Below, one piece after another: positions 43,875 to 54,029 of a stretch of 64,000 nt of DNA. The position numbers and the translations under genes are program-made. Every line of letters begins with the position of its first letter. The first letter of the stretch is position 1. The stretch is from a halophilic archaeon (GTDB lineage Archaea > Halobacteriota > Halobacteria > Halobacteriales > Haladaptataceae): the NCBI GenBank assembly GCA_003298465.1, contig QNGA01000012.1, positions 36,763-100,762 of the forward strand. The letters run 5' to 3'. Under the pieces are notes generated by a model that saw only the letters and a list, made by a program, of their open reading frames with translations, was not told the DNA's origin and did not search any database.

Positions 43875-44774
43875 CTACGCCAGTTTCCGCGCGACGCGGG
43901 CGGCGTCCGCCGCGCTGTCGCTGAGGACGTACGTGATGGGTTCGATGCCGTACCCGCCGGTGTGGTACAGCACGGTCGCGTCCGGCGTCTCCGACAGCGC
44001 CTCGCCGACGACCGACGCGACGTCGTCGTACTCGGCGTCGAACTCCGCGGTGACGTGGCCGAGTTCTTCGAGGCGCTCGATCAGGTCCGGATCGTAGCGC
44101 AGGTTCAGCGCCGAACGCGCGTCGCTACCGTGGTCTCGGGCCGCCAGCAGGACGGAGGCGACGTGTTCGCTCGCGCCGAACTCCGGTTCGGCCGGGATGG
44201 TCGCCCGGCCCTTCACGTCGAAGATGCGCCCCGGGATGCCGGCGACGTCGTCGATGCCGTCGGCGTCCGGCAGGCACTCGCAGAGGTTCGCCCCGACGGC
44301 CGGGATGAGCGCGGCGAACCCGCTCGTGTTCTCGACGATACGGATGGCCCGGCGCATTGACGTGAGCACGCGCTCGGTCGACCGAAGTTCGTCGTCGGGG
44401 TCGTGGACGTCGAAGTCGCCGCCGTACCCCTCCAGCGCCGGCATCGCCTCCTCGTGCAACTGGGCGATGAGGTCGTGGTCCTCCAGTCGCCGGACGAGGA
44501 CCTCGACCTCGACGAGCGCCTGCACCTGACTCATGCTGCCCGTCGCCAGCCCTTCGCCGATCTCCTCGACGAGGCGCTGGACGCGTTCGTCGTCGCGGAC
44601 GCGGTCGTTCTGGGCCACCTCGCCGTGCGCGTACTTCGAGACGGCGCTCTGGCTCACGCCGAGCGCGTCCGCCACCTCGCTCTGGGTCAGACCGCGTTCG
44701 CGCAGGTCGGCGGCGAGCATCGACCGGAAGGTGGGGAGGAACTCCTCGACGACGACCTCCTCGGCGAACTTCAC
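43875..44774 (-). CDS. ThiR-like transcription regulator: HTH plus ThiN domain
   Basis: This is a 299-residue protein. The N-terminal helix-turn-helix ([20 protein letters not shown], then [11 protein letters not shown]) is of the Cro/C1 type. The C-terminal two-thirds resemble the ThiN thiamine-phosphate synthase domain ([49 protein letters not shown]). Such fusions in archaea, called ThiR, are thought to sense thiamine phosphate and regulate thiamine genes. A thiazole synthase gene begins at 63577. The start overlaps the dCTP deaminase stop by four bases. Confidence 0.85.
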   Translation of the reverse strand: MKFAEEVVVEEFLPTFRSMLAADLRERGLTQSEVADALGVSQSAVSKYAHGEVAQNDRVRDDERVQRLVEEIGEGLATGSMSQVQALVEVEVLVRRLEDHDLIAQLHEEAMPALEGYGGDFDVHDPDDELRSTERVLTSMRRAIRIVENTSGFAALIPAVGANLCECLPDADGIDDVAGIPGRIFDVKGRATIPAEPEFGASEHVASVLLAARDHGSDARSALNLRYDPDLIERLEELGHVTAEFDAEYDDVASVVGEALSETPDATVLYHTGGYGIEPITYVLSDSAADAARVARKLA

Positions 44775-45361
44775 GTCTGGTCACCACCGAACTCCTCGTC
44801 GCCGCCGATACGGGAGGCCTGTGGCCCCTCCTGGTCCTGGTACTTCGACCCGCGCTCGCTGCCGTAAGGCCGGTCGGACGGCGTCTTCAGCTCCGTGAAA
44901 ATGAGCTGTGAGATGCGCGTGCCGGGCGTCAGCGCCACCGGCGCGGTGCCGAGGTTCGACAGTTCGAGCGTTATCTGGCCGCAGTACCCCGGGTCGACGA
45001 CGCCCGCCGTCGCGTGGATGACCACCGCGAGGCGACCGAACGACGACCGTCCCTCGACGTGTGCGAGCAGGTCAGCGGGAATCTCGACGCGCTCTTTCGT
45101 CGTCCCGAGGACGAAGTCGCCGGGATGCAGGATGAACTCCTCGCCCTCCGGCACCGTCGTCTCAGTGACGTAGTTCTCGACCTCCTGCTCGCTGTCCGGG
45201 TGGATGCAGGGGATGTTCGCGTGCTGGAACTCGAGGAACTGCTCGCCGAGTCGCAGGTCGACGCTTGCCGGCTGAATCTGTAGTGCGGGGTCGTCGAGCG
45301 GGTCGACGACGAGGTCGCCCTCCTCCAGGCGACGGAGGATGTCCGCGTCCGAGAGTATCAT
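44771..45361 (-). CDS. dcd: dCTP deaminase
   Basis: This 196-residue enzyme deaminates dCTP to dUTP. It starts [20 protein letters not shown]. The active-site stretch [20 protein letters not shown] and [20 protein letters not shown] match the trimeric Dcd/dUTPase fold; [15 protein letters not shown] follows. The C-terminal tail is long and charged. Its stop overlaps the ThiR-like start (44771-44774), so both are likely cotranscribed. Confidence 0.95.
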   Translation of the reverse strand: MILSDADILRRLEEGDLVVDPLDDPALQIQPASVDLRLGEQFLEFQHANIPCIHPDSEQEVENYVTETTVPEGEEFILHPGDFVLGTTKERVEIPADLLAHVEGRSSFGRLAVVIHATAGVVDPGYCGQITLELSNLGTAPVALTPGTRISQLIFTELKTPSDRPYGSERGSKYQDQEGPQASRIGGDEEFGGDQT

Positions 45362-45438
45362 GTGCTGAGGTTCGGCCCGGGGCGGGTAAATATCTCGGTG
45401 TCCGCCGACGGTCGACGTCCGCGAAGCGGCGGCCGCCC

Positions 45439-46413
45439 TCAGCGCCGCATCCGGGTCCGGTCGCCGGTTCCGTCGGTGAGTGCGCTCGCGATGGCCCCCT
45501 TCAGCACCACTTCGTCGCCGAGCGAGGTCAACTGCACCTCGGGGACGTTGTTGAACACGTACTCGTCGACGCGCTCGTCGATGGGGTCGACGACGAGTTC
45601 CTCGTTGTTCAGCGCCACCGCGCCCCCCACGTGGACGACGATGGGGGCGTACGCCTGGGCGATGTTCGTCACGCCGAGCGTGTTCCAGTGCGCGAGTTGC
45701 TCGACGACGTGGTCGGCGAACGCGTCCATGCCCGCGTAGTCGAACACGTCCTTCGCGGAGAAGTCGGGGTCCTCGACCGGGAGCGCGGTGTCCACGTCGG
45801 CGTCCTCGTACAGCATCTCGGCGTACTCGGGTATGTTGTTGCCCGAGCAGTACGCCTCCCAGTGGCCGTCGCGGCCGCAGCCGCAGGTGCGCCGGCCCTG
45901 TGGGTCGACTATCATGTGGCCGACTTCGCCCGCGTTGCCGTCCCAGCCCGAGAGGACCTCGCCGTCGACGGTGACGCCCGCGCCGATGCCGCTGGAGATG
46001 GTGACGTACACCATGTCGTCGGGGTTGCGGTCGCTGTGGAACCGCTCGCCGATGACGCCCGCGTTGGTGTCGTTGTGGAGGAACACCCGGTCGCTGTGGA
46101 TGAGTTGTTCGACGGGTCCCGTCAGCGGGATACGGTCGATGCTGTCGGGGAGGTTCGCCGGATTCTCGACCGCGCCTTCGGCCAGGTCGAGGGGACCGAT
46201 GCTACCGATACCAGCCGCCAGTACCGACGACGGGTCGACGCTCGCGGAGGAACAGGCCGAGCGAAGGCAGTCGAGGACCGCCTCGGTGACCGCGATGCCG
46301 GTCGGCCCCTGCGGCGTCGGTCGTTCGTGGGCGGCGATGACCGTTCCCTCGTCGTCGGCGACTGCCGCCCTGACGTTCGTCGCGCCGAGGTCGACGCCCG
46401 CGTAGTAGCCCAT
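45439..46413 (-). CDS. ROK-family sugar kinase, glucokinase-like
   Basis: This 324-residue kinase has the N-terminal phosphate loop [34 protein letters not shown] (catalytic Asp), and the ROK zinc region [20 protein letters not shown] followed by [10 protein letters not shown]. In that region the third Cys of the usual motif is replaced by His (DGHWE). It phosphorylates glucose or a related hexose with ATP. The start at 46413 is preferred over one at 46455, with a CTTGTAGTTAAG-type box about 30 bp upstream. Confidence 0.9.
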   Translation of the reverse strand: MGYYAGVDLGATNVRAAVADDEGTVIAAHERPTPQGPTGIAVTEAVLDCLRSACSSASVDPSSVLAAGIGSIGPLDLAEGAVENPANLPDSIDRIPLTGPVEQLIHSDRVFLHNDTNAGVIGERFHSDRNPDDMVYVTISSGIGAGVTVDGEVLSGWDGNAGEVGHMIVDPQGRRTCGCGRDGHWEAYCSGNNIPEYAEMLYEDADVDTALPVEDPDFSAKDVFDYAGMDAFADHVVEQLAHWNTLGVTNIAQAYAPIVVHVGGAVALNNEELVVDPIDERVDEYVFNNVPEVQLTSLGDEVVLKGAIASALTDGTGDRTRMRR

Positions 46414-46657
46414 TTGCTTCCAAAGAGGGCCGTCGTCCCACTTAACTACAAGCATTTACTCGCCAGCGAGTACCGGAGTTTTCCGCACTCTGAACCGTTC
46501 ACTCCCCGAATACTGTCCGCGGGGAGACTGGTCCGTCCGGTCGAACCGGATCCCCGGAGCGACGCTCGTCCCGCAGGGCGATACGCCGTCGGCTCCCGGG
46601 ACGACGGACGGTCGCGTTCGAAAGAAGGAGTATCTTCGGGGCCGCGTCGTCCGGCGG

Positions 46658-47107
46658 TCAGTCCGACCTGACGAACGTCACGGGACAGGGCGCCGAGAGC
46701 ATGACCTCCTGGGCGGTGCTCCCGAAGACCGCCTTCCCGGTCGGCGAACGCTTGCGCCCGCCGACGAAGACGCTGTCGGCGGTGACGTCTTCCGCGAGGT
46801 CGACGATGGTCTCGCCGTGCTCGCCGATGGCTCCCCGGATGGCGTATCCGACCTCCTCCTCGTCCAGGGAGTTGGCGAGCGACCGGATGGTCGCGTGTCG
46901 TGCCGCCACCTCGTCGGGGTTCGGCGTCCCCGACGGGTCGTAGTCGAGTCGTCCGACGACCTCGTCGAACTCGTCGTCGGTGAACACGTGCGCGAGCACG
47001 ACCGTCGCGCCGGTCGGCCCGGCGACGTCCGCGACGGCCGAAGCTAGCTTGTCGGTTCTCTCCGCGTCGCCCGGTCCTACGGCGAGCAGGATAGTCTCTA
47101 TCGCCAT
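46658..47107 (-). CDS. Universal stress protein (UspA family)
   Basis: This is a 149-residue single Usp domain, starting MAIETILLAVGPGDAERTDK. The nucleotide loop is VFVGGRKRSPTGKAVFGSTA, with the canonical G-S/T. It is one of three Usp genes in the window, with those at 6441 and 10882. TAAGTTTTTA (minus strand) lies about 30 bp upstream and is the likely promoter. Confidence 0.9.
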   Translation of the reverse strand: MAIETILLAVGPGDAERTDKLASAVADVAGPTGATVVLAHVFTDDEFDEVVGRLDYDPSGTPNPDEVAARHATIRSLANSLDEEEVGYAIRGAIGEHGETIVDLAEDVTADSVFVGGRKRSPTGKAVFGSTAQEVMLSAPCPVTFVRSD

Positions 47108-47200
47108 GTTAGCATCTCTCCATCCAGAATTAAAAACTTAGGGAGTTCACTCGAACCCGAAATAACAGGGTTTCTGTCACGATAGTCGTCTCCCCCAACG

Positions 47201-47815
47201 CTACTCGTCGGCTGGCTTCCGAGCGACCAGCGTCTCGGCGGCGTGGCGGTGCGGTTCGCCGCCGGACTCGTCGTCGAAGACGAGCGCGTCCTCGGCCAGC
47301 AGTTCCCAGTCGTCGTAGTACGACCGGAGCTCTCCCCGTCGGTAGAAGTGTTCCTCCTCGCCCCAGTCGGGCGCGGGCGGAATGTCGGGGTGGTCGACGA
47401 ACGCGAACATGACGTGGACGCCGCCGGGCGTCGTCGCCTCCTCGAACTGGTCGAACCGCGCCTCGCGGTTCTCGGGCCGGAGGTACTGGAGCGTCCCGAT
47501 GGAGTAGACGGCGTCGACCGGCGGCAGGGAGAGGTCGTTCACGTCCGCCTGCCGCGTCTCTATCTCCACGCCGCGCTCGTCGGCCAGTCGCTCGGCCTTC
47601 GCCAGTCCGTTCGGCGCGACGTCGACCGCGAGTACGTCGCACCCTCGCTCGGCGAGGGAGACGGCGTCCCGGCCCTCGCCGGCACCCACGTCGACGACCC
47701 GGGGACGGTCGCGGTCGGGCGCGAACGCCACCACCTGCTCGGCCAGTTCGTTCGGCTCCGTGCCCCAGTAGTACTCCTCGCGACCGTACACCCGCTGGAG
47801 TTCGTCGTACTGCAT
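47201..47815 (-). CDS. Class I SAM-dependent methyltransferase
   Basis: This is a 204-residue cytoplasmic methyltransferase. Motif I is [19 protein letters not shown], motif II region [19 protein letters not shown], and then [20 protein letters not shown]. The N-terminal [16 protein letters not shown] and overall length resemble TehB/thiopurine-type enzymes. The acceptor is unknown. It is divergent from the HAD gene at 47885. Confidence 0.9.
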   Translation of the reverse strand: MQYDELQRVYGREEYYWGTEPNELAEQVVAFAPDRDRPRVVDVGAGEGRDAVSLAERGCDVLAVDVAPNGLAKAERLADERGVEIETRQADVNDLSLPPVDAVYSIGTLQYLRPENREARFDQFEEATTPGGVHVMFAFVDHPDIPPAPDWGEEEHFYRRGELRSYYDDWELLAEDALVFDDESGGEPHRHAAETLVARKPADE

Positions 47816-47884
47816 GGCTCCGCGTTCTCGGCGGGGGACGATAAATCCGGCAGACCCTTGTCGGTCGACCGCAAGCGCACGACC

Positions 47885-48766
47885 ATGGAAGCCGACGCTG
47901 TCGTGCTGGACGTGGACGGCGTGCTCGTGGACGTGGCCGACTCCTACCGCCGGGCCATCGTCGACTCCGTCGAGCGCGTCTACGGCGACGCCGTCCCGAA
48001 GGCCGACGTGCAGTCGTTCAAGGACGCCGGCGGATTCAACAACGACTGGGAGCTCACGTACGCCGCGGCGCTGTACGTCCTCGCGCGCCGGGAGGGCCTC
48101 GACTGCGCCGTCGGGGCGTTCACCGACCGCATCGCCGAGCGCGGCGGCGGCCTCGACGCGGCCGAGGCGGTCGTCGACGACGCGCTCGCCGACGCCGCCG
48201 TCGAGCGCGTCCGCGACGCCTGGGACCCCGAGCGCCTGCGCGACGTGTTCCAGCGACTCTACCTCGGCCCGGACCTGTACGCCGACATCGAGGGCGGTGA
48301 CCCGGCCGCTATCGACGGACCGGACGAGGGGTACATCGACGACGAACCGGTGCTGGTCGCCGCCGAGACGGTCGAGACGCTCACCGCGCGCTACCCCGTC
48401 GGCGTCGTCACCGGCCGCCCCGCGGCGGAGGCGGACATCGCGCTGGAGCGGGCCGGTCTCTCCGTCCCCGACGACCGCCGGTTCACGATGGACGACTGGG
48501 AGGAGGGCAAACCCCACCCGAAGGCGCTGACGGCGCTCGCCGAGCGGTTCGACGCCGACGCGGTCGTCTTCGTCGGCGACACGCTGGACGACGTCGAGAC
48601 GGCCGTCAACGCCGACGAGGCGGACCCCGACCGCGACTACTACGGCGTCGGCGTGCTGACCGGCGGCCTCACCGGCGCGGAGGGTCGCCGGAAGTACGAG
48701 GACGCGGGCGCGGCCGCCGTCGTCGACTCCGTGAACGACCTGCCGGAACTGCTGGGAGAAGATTGA
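47885..48766 (+). CDS. HAD-superfamily phosphatase, TIGR01548-type
   Basis: This 293-residue hydrolase starts [20 protein letters not shown], carrying the HAD motif I DxDGV. A cap domain follows, then motif [13 protein letters not shown], motif [16 protein letters not shown] and motif [17 protein letters not shown]. The layout fits the subfamily of IA hydrolases common in haloarchaea and cyanobacteria, sometimes linked to histidine biosynthesis. The substrate is unknown. Confidence 0.9.
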   Translation: MEADAVVLDVDGVLVDVADSYRRAIVDSVERVYGDAVPKADVQSFKDAGGFNNDWELTYAAALYVLARREGLDCAVGAFTDRIAERGGGLDAAEAVVDDALADAAVERVRDAWDPERLRDVFQRLYLGPDLYADIEGGDPAAIDGPDEGYIDDEPVLVAAETVETLTARYPVGVVTGRPAAEADIALERAGLSVPDDRRFTMDDWEEGKPHPKALTALAERFDADAVVFVGDTLDDVETAVNADEADPDRDYYGVGVLTGGLTGAEGRRKYEDAGAAAVVDSVNDLPELLGED

Positions 48767-48791
48767 CGGTCCGGCGGGAGAACGTTCGAAC

Positions 48792-49157
48792 GTGGTCTCA
48801 CTCCAGCGAATCGCCTCGACCCTCCTGGTCGGCGTCACGCTCGCGTTCGTGCTCGGGGCGACGCTCACGCCGCCGGACCCGTACTCGCAACTGCTGTTCG
48901 CCGGGGCGGCGCTGCTCTTCACGCTTCCCGCGGCCTACGTCGTCGCCGGGCGGACCCCCGGCCTCCGTCGGCACGTCCTGTTCCTGCTCGCGGCCGCCGC
49001 CGCCCTCTGGGCCAGCCTCCTCGTCCTCGACGGCCTCGGCGTGACGGGACTCGTCGAGACCGCCCTGCGCGTCGGCCTGCTCGCCGCCGCCCTCCTGCTG
49101 GCGGCGTGGGTCGCGTACGTCCCGGACGCCGAGATTCCGGAACTCGACTCCGGGTAG
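48792..49157 (+). CDS. Small four-helix membrane protein
   Basis: This 121-residue protein starts with GTG at 48792. Four hydrophobic segments are visible: ASTLLVGVTLAFVLGATL, LLFAGAALLFTLPAAYVVAG, VLFLLAAAAALWASLLVLDG and VGLLAAALLLAAWVAYV. The C-terminus is short and acidic. The family is unknown. It lies 25 bp after the HAD gene on the same strand, so it is probably in the same transcript. Confidence 0.75.
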   Translation: MVSLQRIASTLLVGVTLAFVLGATLTPPDPYSQLLFAGAALLFTLPAAYVVAGRTPGLRRHVLFLLAAAAALWASLLVLDGLGVTGLVETALRVGLLAAALLLAAWVAYVPDAEIPELDSG

Positions 49158-49205
49158 TCGGGAGACGGCCGGGAGCGACTTGTCGAGTCGTGCGGTGAAA
49201 GACGT

Positions 49206-50765
49206 ATGGACGACCCACCGAACGACGACGCGCCGAACGGTACCGCATCCGCCGGCGGGCAGTGGCACGACGCGACCGCCCACGGGGCGGCCGGCGACGG
49301 GACGACCGACGACTCGGCGGCGATTCAGGCTGCCGTCGACGCAGCGGCGGACGACGGCGGCACCGTCTCCCTCCCGCCGGGGACCTACCGCGTCGCGTCG
49401 CCGGTGACGCTCCGTTCGGGCGTCCGGGTCCGCGGCGACGGGCCGGGCGCGACGACGCTGCTCGCGGACGGGGACGACTACGCGGCACTGGAGGGCTTCG
49501 GAACCCCGGACGACCCCCTGACCGACCTCTCCGTCGAGGAACTGGCCGTCGACTGCTCGGCCCTCGGCGACGGGGAGACGTACTCGACCGGGGAGAAGTG
49601 CGTCTACCTCCAGCACGTGGAGCGCTGTCGAATCCTCGGCGTGTACGCCTACGGCGCGTCCGCGACCGGCATCGGGACGGACTTCATGGTCGACAGCCTC
49701 GTCCACGGGTGCGTCGCGGAGCGCAACGGTCGACTCCGGTCGCCCGGCGACATCGGCGCGAACGGCATCGGCATCGGGGCGGGTCGCTCCGCGGCCGAGA
49801 CCGTGGTCGTCTCGGACTGCCACGCCGCGGACAACGGGAACAACGGCGTGATGTTCGAGGCCCAGGGCCCCGACGACGAGAACGTCCTCGCCGGGTTCAT
49901 GGCCGCCGTCGGCTGTACCGCGCGGGGGAACCGCATCGGCTTCCGCGACTCGGCGGACCGCGCCGTGAAGTTCGTCTGCTGTTCCGCGACCGGGAACGAC
50001 GAGCACGGGTTCGTCGTGAGCGACAAGGCGGACACGTCGCCCGCCGCGACCGAACACCGCATCGGCGACTGCCACGCGGTCGACAACGGCGGCCACGGCG
50101 TCGCGGCGTTCGACGGGGCGACCCCCGTCCTCGACGTGGCGGACTGTCACTGCTCGGGCAACGAGGGCTGCGGCGTCTTCGTCGCGTCCTCCGCCGGAGC
50201 GGTGTCGATAGCGGACTCGACGGTGTTCGAGAACGGCCGGTCGGGCGTCCGGTTCGAGAACGGCGGCGACCACGTCCGGGTCGCCGGCTGTTCCGTGTTC
50301 CGGAACGGCGCGGACGGGGACGCCGCCGGCATCCGACTCGCCGCCGGCGAGGGACCGTACCGGTACGCGACGCTCGCGAACAACGACTGCTACGACGACC
50401 GGGCGTCGCCGACCCAGCGGGTCGGGATCGACGTCGAGGGCGACCACGACGGGACGAGCGTGGTCGGCAACGCCTTCGCCGGCCACCCGGAGGCGGCGCT
50501 CCGATACGGGACCCGACCGAGCCTCGTCCGCGACAACGTCGGCTACCCGACCGAGAACGGCGGTCGCGCGACCGTCGCGCACGGCGAGGCGGTTCGGCAC
50601 GGCCTCGCCGAACCGCCGACGAGCGTCCTCCTGCAGACCGAGTCCGAGAACCGGGCGTTCCCGGAAGCCGTCGACGCCGAGACGGTGACCGTCGCGGTGG
50701 TGGACGTCGACGGCGACCCGGTCGACGCGCCGGAGGCCGTCCACTGGGAGGCGCGCGCTCGCTGA
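49206..50765 (+). CDS. Right-handed parallel beta-helix protein (pectate-lyase-3-like)
   Basis: This is a 519-residue protein. The N-terminal HDATAHGAAGDGTTDDSAAI followed by QAAVDAAADDGGTVSLPPGT is the usual start of a pectate-lyase-3/glycosyl-hydrolase beta-helix domain. Repeated short strands with Asn, Cys and Gly turns (VHGCVAERNG, VSDCHAADNGNNG, CTARGNRIG, CSATGNDEHG, CHAVDNGGHG, CHCSGNEGCG, CYDDRASP) build the helix, and Cys recurs at similar turns. No signal peptide or membrane segment is visible, which is unusual for a carbohydrate-active beta-helix. Confidence 0.85.
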   Translation: MDDPPNDDAPNGTASAGGQWHDATAHGAAGDGTTDDSAAIQAAVDAAADDGGTVSLPPGTYRVASPVTLRSGVRVRGDGPGATTLLADGDDYAALEGFGTPDDPLTDLSVEELAVDCSALGDGETYSTGEKCVYLQHVERCRILGVYAYGASATGIGTDFMVDSLVHGCVAERNGRLRSPGDIGANGIGIGAGRSAAETVVVSDCHAADNGNNGVMFEAQGPDDENVLAGFMAAVGCTARGNRIGFRDSADRAVKFVCCSATGNDEHGFVVSDKADTSPAATEHRIGDCHAVDNGGHGVAAFDGATPVLDVADCHCSGNEGCGVFVASSAGAVSIADSTVFENGRSGVRFENGGDHVRVAGCSVFRNGADGDAAGIRLAAGEGPYRYATLANNDCYDDRASPTQRVGIDVEGDHDGTSVVGNAFAGHPEAALRYGTRPSLVRDNVGYPTENGGRATVAHGEAVRHGLAEPPTSVLLQTESENRAFPEAVDAETVTVAVVDVDGDPVDAPEAVHWEARAR

Positions 50766-51006
50766 GGCCGACGGGTCCGCCGCCCGCGTCCGGCTACAGG
50801 CCCCGACTAACGCCGGTCAACCGGCGTGGAACAAAGTCCCCGTTCCGCGTCCGGCCGACAGTGACACTCCGAGCGAAGGAGCGACGACCGTTCCGTCCGA
50901 GCGCCGCCCGGGCGGGGAGTCGAGAACCGAGACGCGATGCCCGGAGACGCCGCGAACGGCACCAGCGGTCCGCGCGGAGGAGGGAGGAACTCCCCGTGGG
51001 CGACCG

Positions 51007-52428
51007 ATGAGACGCCTCCGTCGCGCGCTCGCCCTCCTGGTCGTCGCGTCGACCGTCCTGGGCGGCGCGGCGACAGGCCTCCCCGACGTGCCGCCGCCCG
51101 GCATCCCCGGCGACGACCTGCCGGACGCGCCCGCCGCGTCGAACCAGTCCTACGCCGTCGAGCAGGGCGACACCTGCGTCCCGGTGACGCCGTTCGAGGG
51201 CGAGCGAAACGTCGCCGCGTTCTACGACTACCGGAACCCGAACACCTCCCGGAGTAGCTGGCTCTACAGTTCGTTCATGCCGGGACGGTTCACCAGCGAC
51301 AACGGGAGTTCGCTGTTCCTCTACGAGGGGCCCGACGGCGTCGTCAGCCTCGTCACCGTCCACGACGCTCGCCGGAACCGCGAGGTGCGGCCGCTCCCCC
51401 ACAGCGCGGTCACCTTCCGGTTCGGCGGCCTGCCGGAGTCCGGCGAGTGGGTGCTCGTCGACGACACCTACGACGGGCGCGAGGACCGCTTCTCCCGGAA
51501 CAGGATCGACTGGCGGTGGGGCGGGTCGCGGACCGACGGCGCGGTCTTCCGCGGACTGGCCGGCGACTTCAGCATCCGCATCGCGCCGGCGTTCAACGAG
51601 CGGGCCGCGCTCTACCGCCCCGACCGGGCGTTCGAACCGGTCACCTCCTGGAGCGTCCTCTCCAGCGGCGCGGGCGGTCCGGACCGGACCGGACTCGACA
51701 CGTCGGCCCCCGTCGTCGTCAAATCCGGCGGCTGCGGCGCTCCGCCCGACGCCGCGCTCGACGCCCCCGGTTCGGCGCTCGTCGGTCGGCAGGCGACCTT
51801 CGACGCGAACGCGACGACCGACCCCGACGGCGACGTGGCGCGCTACCGCTGGGATTTCGACGGCGACGGTAGCGTCGACCGGACCACGTCCGCCCCGACC
51901 GTCCGGTACGCCTACGACGAACCGGGGACCTACGCCGCGAACGTGACCGTCGTCGACGAGGGCGGGAACGCGGCCACCGCGACGGCGAACGTGACCGTGT
52001 CCCGTCCCGCCGCCGACCTCGCCGTCGCCGACGCCACGCTCTCCAGCACGGCGGCCGCGGCGGACGAGAACGTGACCGTGAGCGCCACCGTCGAGAACCA
52101 GGGGAACGCCTCCGGGACGTACACCGCCACCCTCACCGTCGACGGCGAGGTGGTCGCCCGCGAGGAGGTCCGGGTTCCCGCGGGCGAGACGAAGCGGGTG
52201 ACCTTCACCTACCGCGCCGAGTCCGCGGGACGGAAGCGCCTGGCCGTCGGCGGCGTCGACGCCGGGACGCTCGCGGTGACGGCCCCGACGACGGGCGGGA
52301 CGACGCAGCCGACGCCCGGCGAGCGCGGCGGCGGTTCGCCGTTCGACCTCCTGCTGGACCATCCCGAACTCGCCGGCGTCGCGCTGCTGGCGCTGCTGCT
52401 CGTCAACTTCGTCGCGTCGCGGCGATGA
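51007..52428 (+). CDS. Surface protein with PKD and CARDB-like domains
   Basis: This 473-residue protein starts with a signal peptide (MRRLRRALALLVVASTVLGG). A unique N-terminal domain of about 240 residues follows, then a PKD domain (DANATTDPDGDVARYRWDFD, TVRYAYDEPGTYAANVTVVD), a CARDB-like domain (DENVTVSATVENQGNASGTY, EVRVPAGETKRVTFTYR), a Thr/Gly-rich linker and a C-terminal membrane helix (ELAGVALLALLLVNFVASRR). It should be anchored on the cell surface. Its ligand is unknown. Confidence 0.88.
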   Translation: MRRLRRALALLVVASTVLGGAATGLPDVPPPGIPGDDLPDAPAASNQSYAVEQGDTCVPVTPFEGERNVAAFYDYRNPNTSRSSWLYSSFMPGRFTSDNGSSLFLYEGPDGVVSLVTVHDARRNREVRPLPHSAVTFRFGGLPESGEWVLVDDTYDGREDRFSRNRIDWRWGGSRTDGAVFRGLAGDFSIRIAPAFNERAALYRPDRAFEPVTSWSVLSSGAGGPDRTGLDTSAPVVVKSGGCGAPPDAALDAPGSALVGRQATFDANATTDPDGDVARYRWDFDGDGSVDRTTSAPTVRYAYDEPGTYAANVTVVDEGGNAATATANVTVSRPAADLAVADATLSSTAAAADENVTVSATVENQGNASGTYTATLTVDGEVVAREEVRVPAGETKRVTFTYRAESAGRKRLAVGGVDAGTLAVTAPTTGGTTQPTPGERGGGSPFDLLLDHPELAGVALLALLLVNFVASRR

Positions 52429-52440
52429 GGCTCCCCCGAC

Positions 52441-53862
52441 TCACCCGAGCGCCGACGTCACGCTCGCCGCGACGGCGCGCGCCTTCTCCGCGAGCGCCTC
52501 CGGGACGTGACCCGCCCGGACGGCGTCGTCCAGTTCGTCGTCGTCCACGCGCTCGACGCGGCCGTCCGGGAACTTCACCACGTCGACGTGGAGGTCGACG
52601 TACCGGACCGAGGACGGGAACACCTCGACCGGCGTGCAGACGTTGACGTAGGTGCCCTTGACGTCGCCGTCCTCGTCGCGGTAGACGGTCGGATACCACC
52701 AGCGCCCCTCCCGGAGTTTCGTCACCGCGACGTCGCCGTCCTCGCGGGGGACGCCGAGCGCGTCGTAGTCGCCGCCGGCGCTCATCCGGCGGCGCACGGT
52801 GAGTTTGCCCTCCGCCGGAGCGAGTTCGGTCACCTCGCCCCGGCCGAGCGAGAAGCAGCGGCCGTCGGGTTTGCCGTGGCGGATGCGAACCGTCTCCCCC
52901 TCCGCGGGGCCGAACTGCCGGAGGACGGGGCCGGTGGGGAACGACTCGCCGGGGTCACAGAGGTCCTCGACGAAGTCCACGGCCGTGCTCGCGGACTCGG
53001 CGGCGGCCTTGACGCGGTGGTGTCCCGCCATCGTGGTCGTCACCGCGCGCCGGGCGGCGTCGAGTTCGAACCGCGACTCGCGGCCGAACCAGAGCCACGC
53101 CGTCCCCTCCGGCGCGGCGAGGCGGCGCGGGAGGCTCTCGCCGGCCCCGGCGTCTCCGGGGTCGGGGGCGTCGGCGAGCGCGTCGTCGACCGTCTCCGCG
53201 GCGGTCGCCACGCGGTCGAGCGCGGCGTCCATCTCGTCCACGCTCGCGTCGGCGGCGGCGTACTCCCAGCGGACGCCCCACCCGTCCGGCACGTCGGTCG
53301 GGAGCATCTCTGTCGTCCGGGCGAGTTCCCGCTCGCTGGCCTCGTCGGGGGCGTCGGCGACGACGCGCTCGACGCCCTTCGAGAGGCTGGCGACGCCGCC
53401 GAACACGGCGACGTCCGTGTCGAGGAGCGGGCGGTCGCGGTCCCACGGCGCGGCGGGGTCGTGGACCTGCACCCTGACCGCGTCGCCCTCGTGCACGCGG
53501 CGGTCGACCTTGCGGAAGGGGAGGAAGCCCTCGCGCTCGCCGAGGTCGACGACCGCGCCGCTGCCCATCGTCTCGTGGACGACGCCGTCGAACACGGCAC
53601 CGCGCGGGGCGGCGTCGGTCCAGTGGAGCGTGTCGCGTCCCACGTCGGCGAGTTCGTCGCCGACGGTTCCGGCGTCGGAACCGAAGACGCCGACGCCCTG
53701 GCGGTCGTCGGTCGTCTCGACGGTGGCGTCGTACTCGCCCGTCTCGAACTCGCGGTCGAAGCGCCGGCGGATGGGCGGCGAGGCCTGCACGACGTCGAAC
53801 GCGTCGGCGAGCAGGTGGGTCAGCGCCGTCGTGTAGATACCGCGGACGCGCACCCGACTCAT
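52441..53862 (-). CDS. FAU-1-type ribonuclease, RNase E/G-related
   Basis: This 473-residue protein, close to the length of Pyrococcus FAU-1, starts MSRVRVRGIYTTALTHLLAD. The middle carries an S1-like fold (GAVFDGVVHETMGSGAVVDL, then EGFLPFRKVDRRVHEGDAVR). The C-terminal third is DUF402-like (WWYPTVYRDEDGDVKGTYVN, RYVDLHVDVVKFPDGR). FAU-1 binds AU-rich RNA and processes pre-5S rRNA in archaea. There are no sign-breaking gaps. Confidence 0.92.
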   Translation of the reverse strand: MSRVRVRGIYTTALTHLLADAFDVVQASPPIRRRFDREFETGEYDATVETTDDRQGVGVFGSDAGTVGDELADVGRDTLHWTDAAPRGAVFDGVVHETMGSGAVVDLGEREGFLPFRKVDRRVHEGDAVRVQVHDPAAPWDRDRPLLDTDVAVFGGVASLSKGVERVVADAPDEASERELARTTEMLPTDVPDGWGVRWEYAAADASVDEMDAALDRVATAAETVDDALADAPDPGDAGAGESLPRRLAAPEGTAWLWFGRESRFELDAARRAVTTTMAGHHRVKAAAESASTAVDFVEDLCDPGESFPTGPVLRQFGPAEGETVRIRHGKPDGRCFSLGRGEVTELAPAEGKLTVRRRMSAGGDYDALGVPREDGDVAVTKLREGRWWYPTVYRDEDGDVKGTYVNVCTPVEVFPSSVRYVDLHVDVVKFPDGRVERVDDDELDDAVRAGHVPEALAEKARAVAASVTSALG

Positions 53863-54029
53863 GGTCGGCGCGCCGCTCGCGGAGCGTCCGGTCGAGGCGG
53901 CCGAAGAACTCGGTCGGCGGTCGGTGCGGCGGACGAGCGGTCGCGGATAGCTGGCATAGCGTCCCGTTCGAACGGGGTCCTCTTCAGGGTGGCGAGGACG
54001 GTCGCGCTCGTGGTCGGTCGTCGCGCCGG

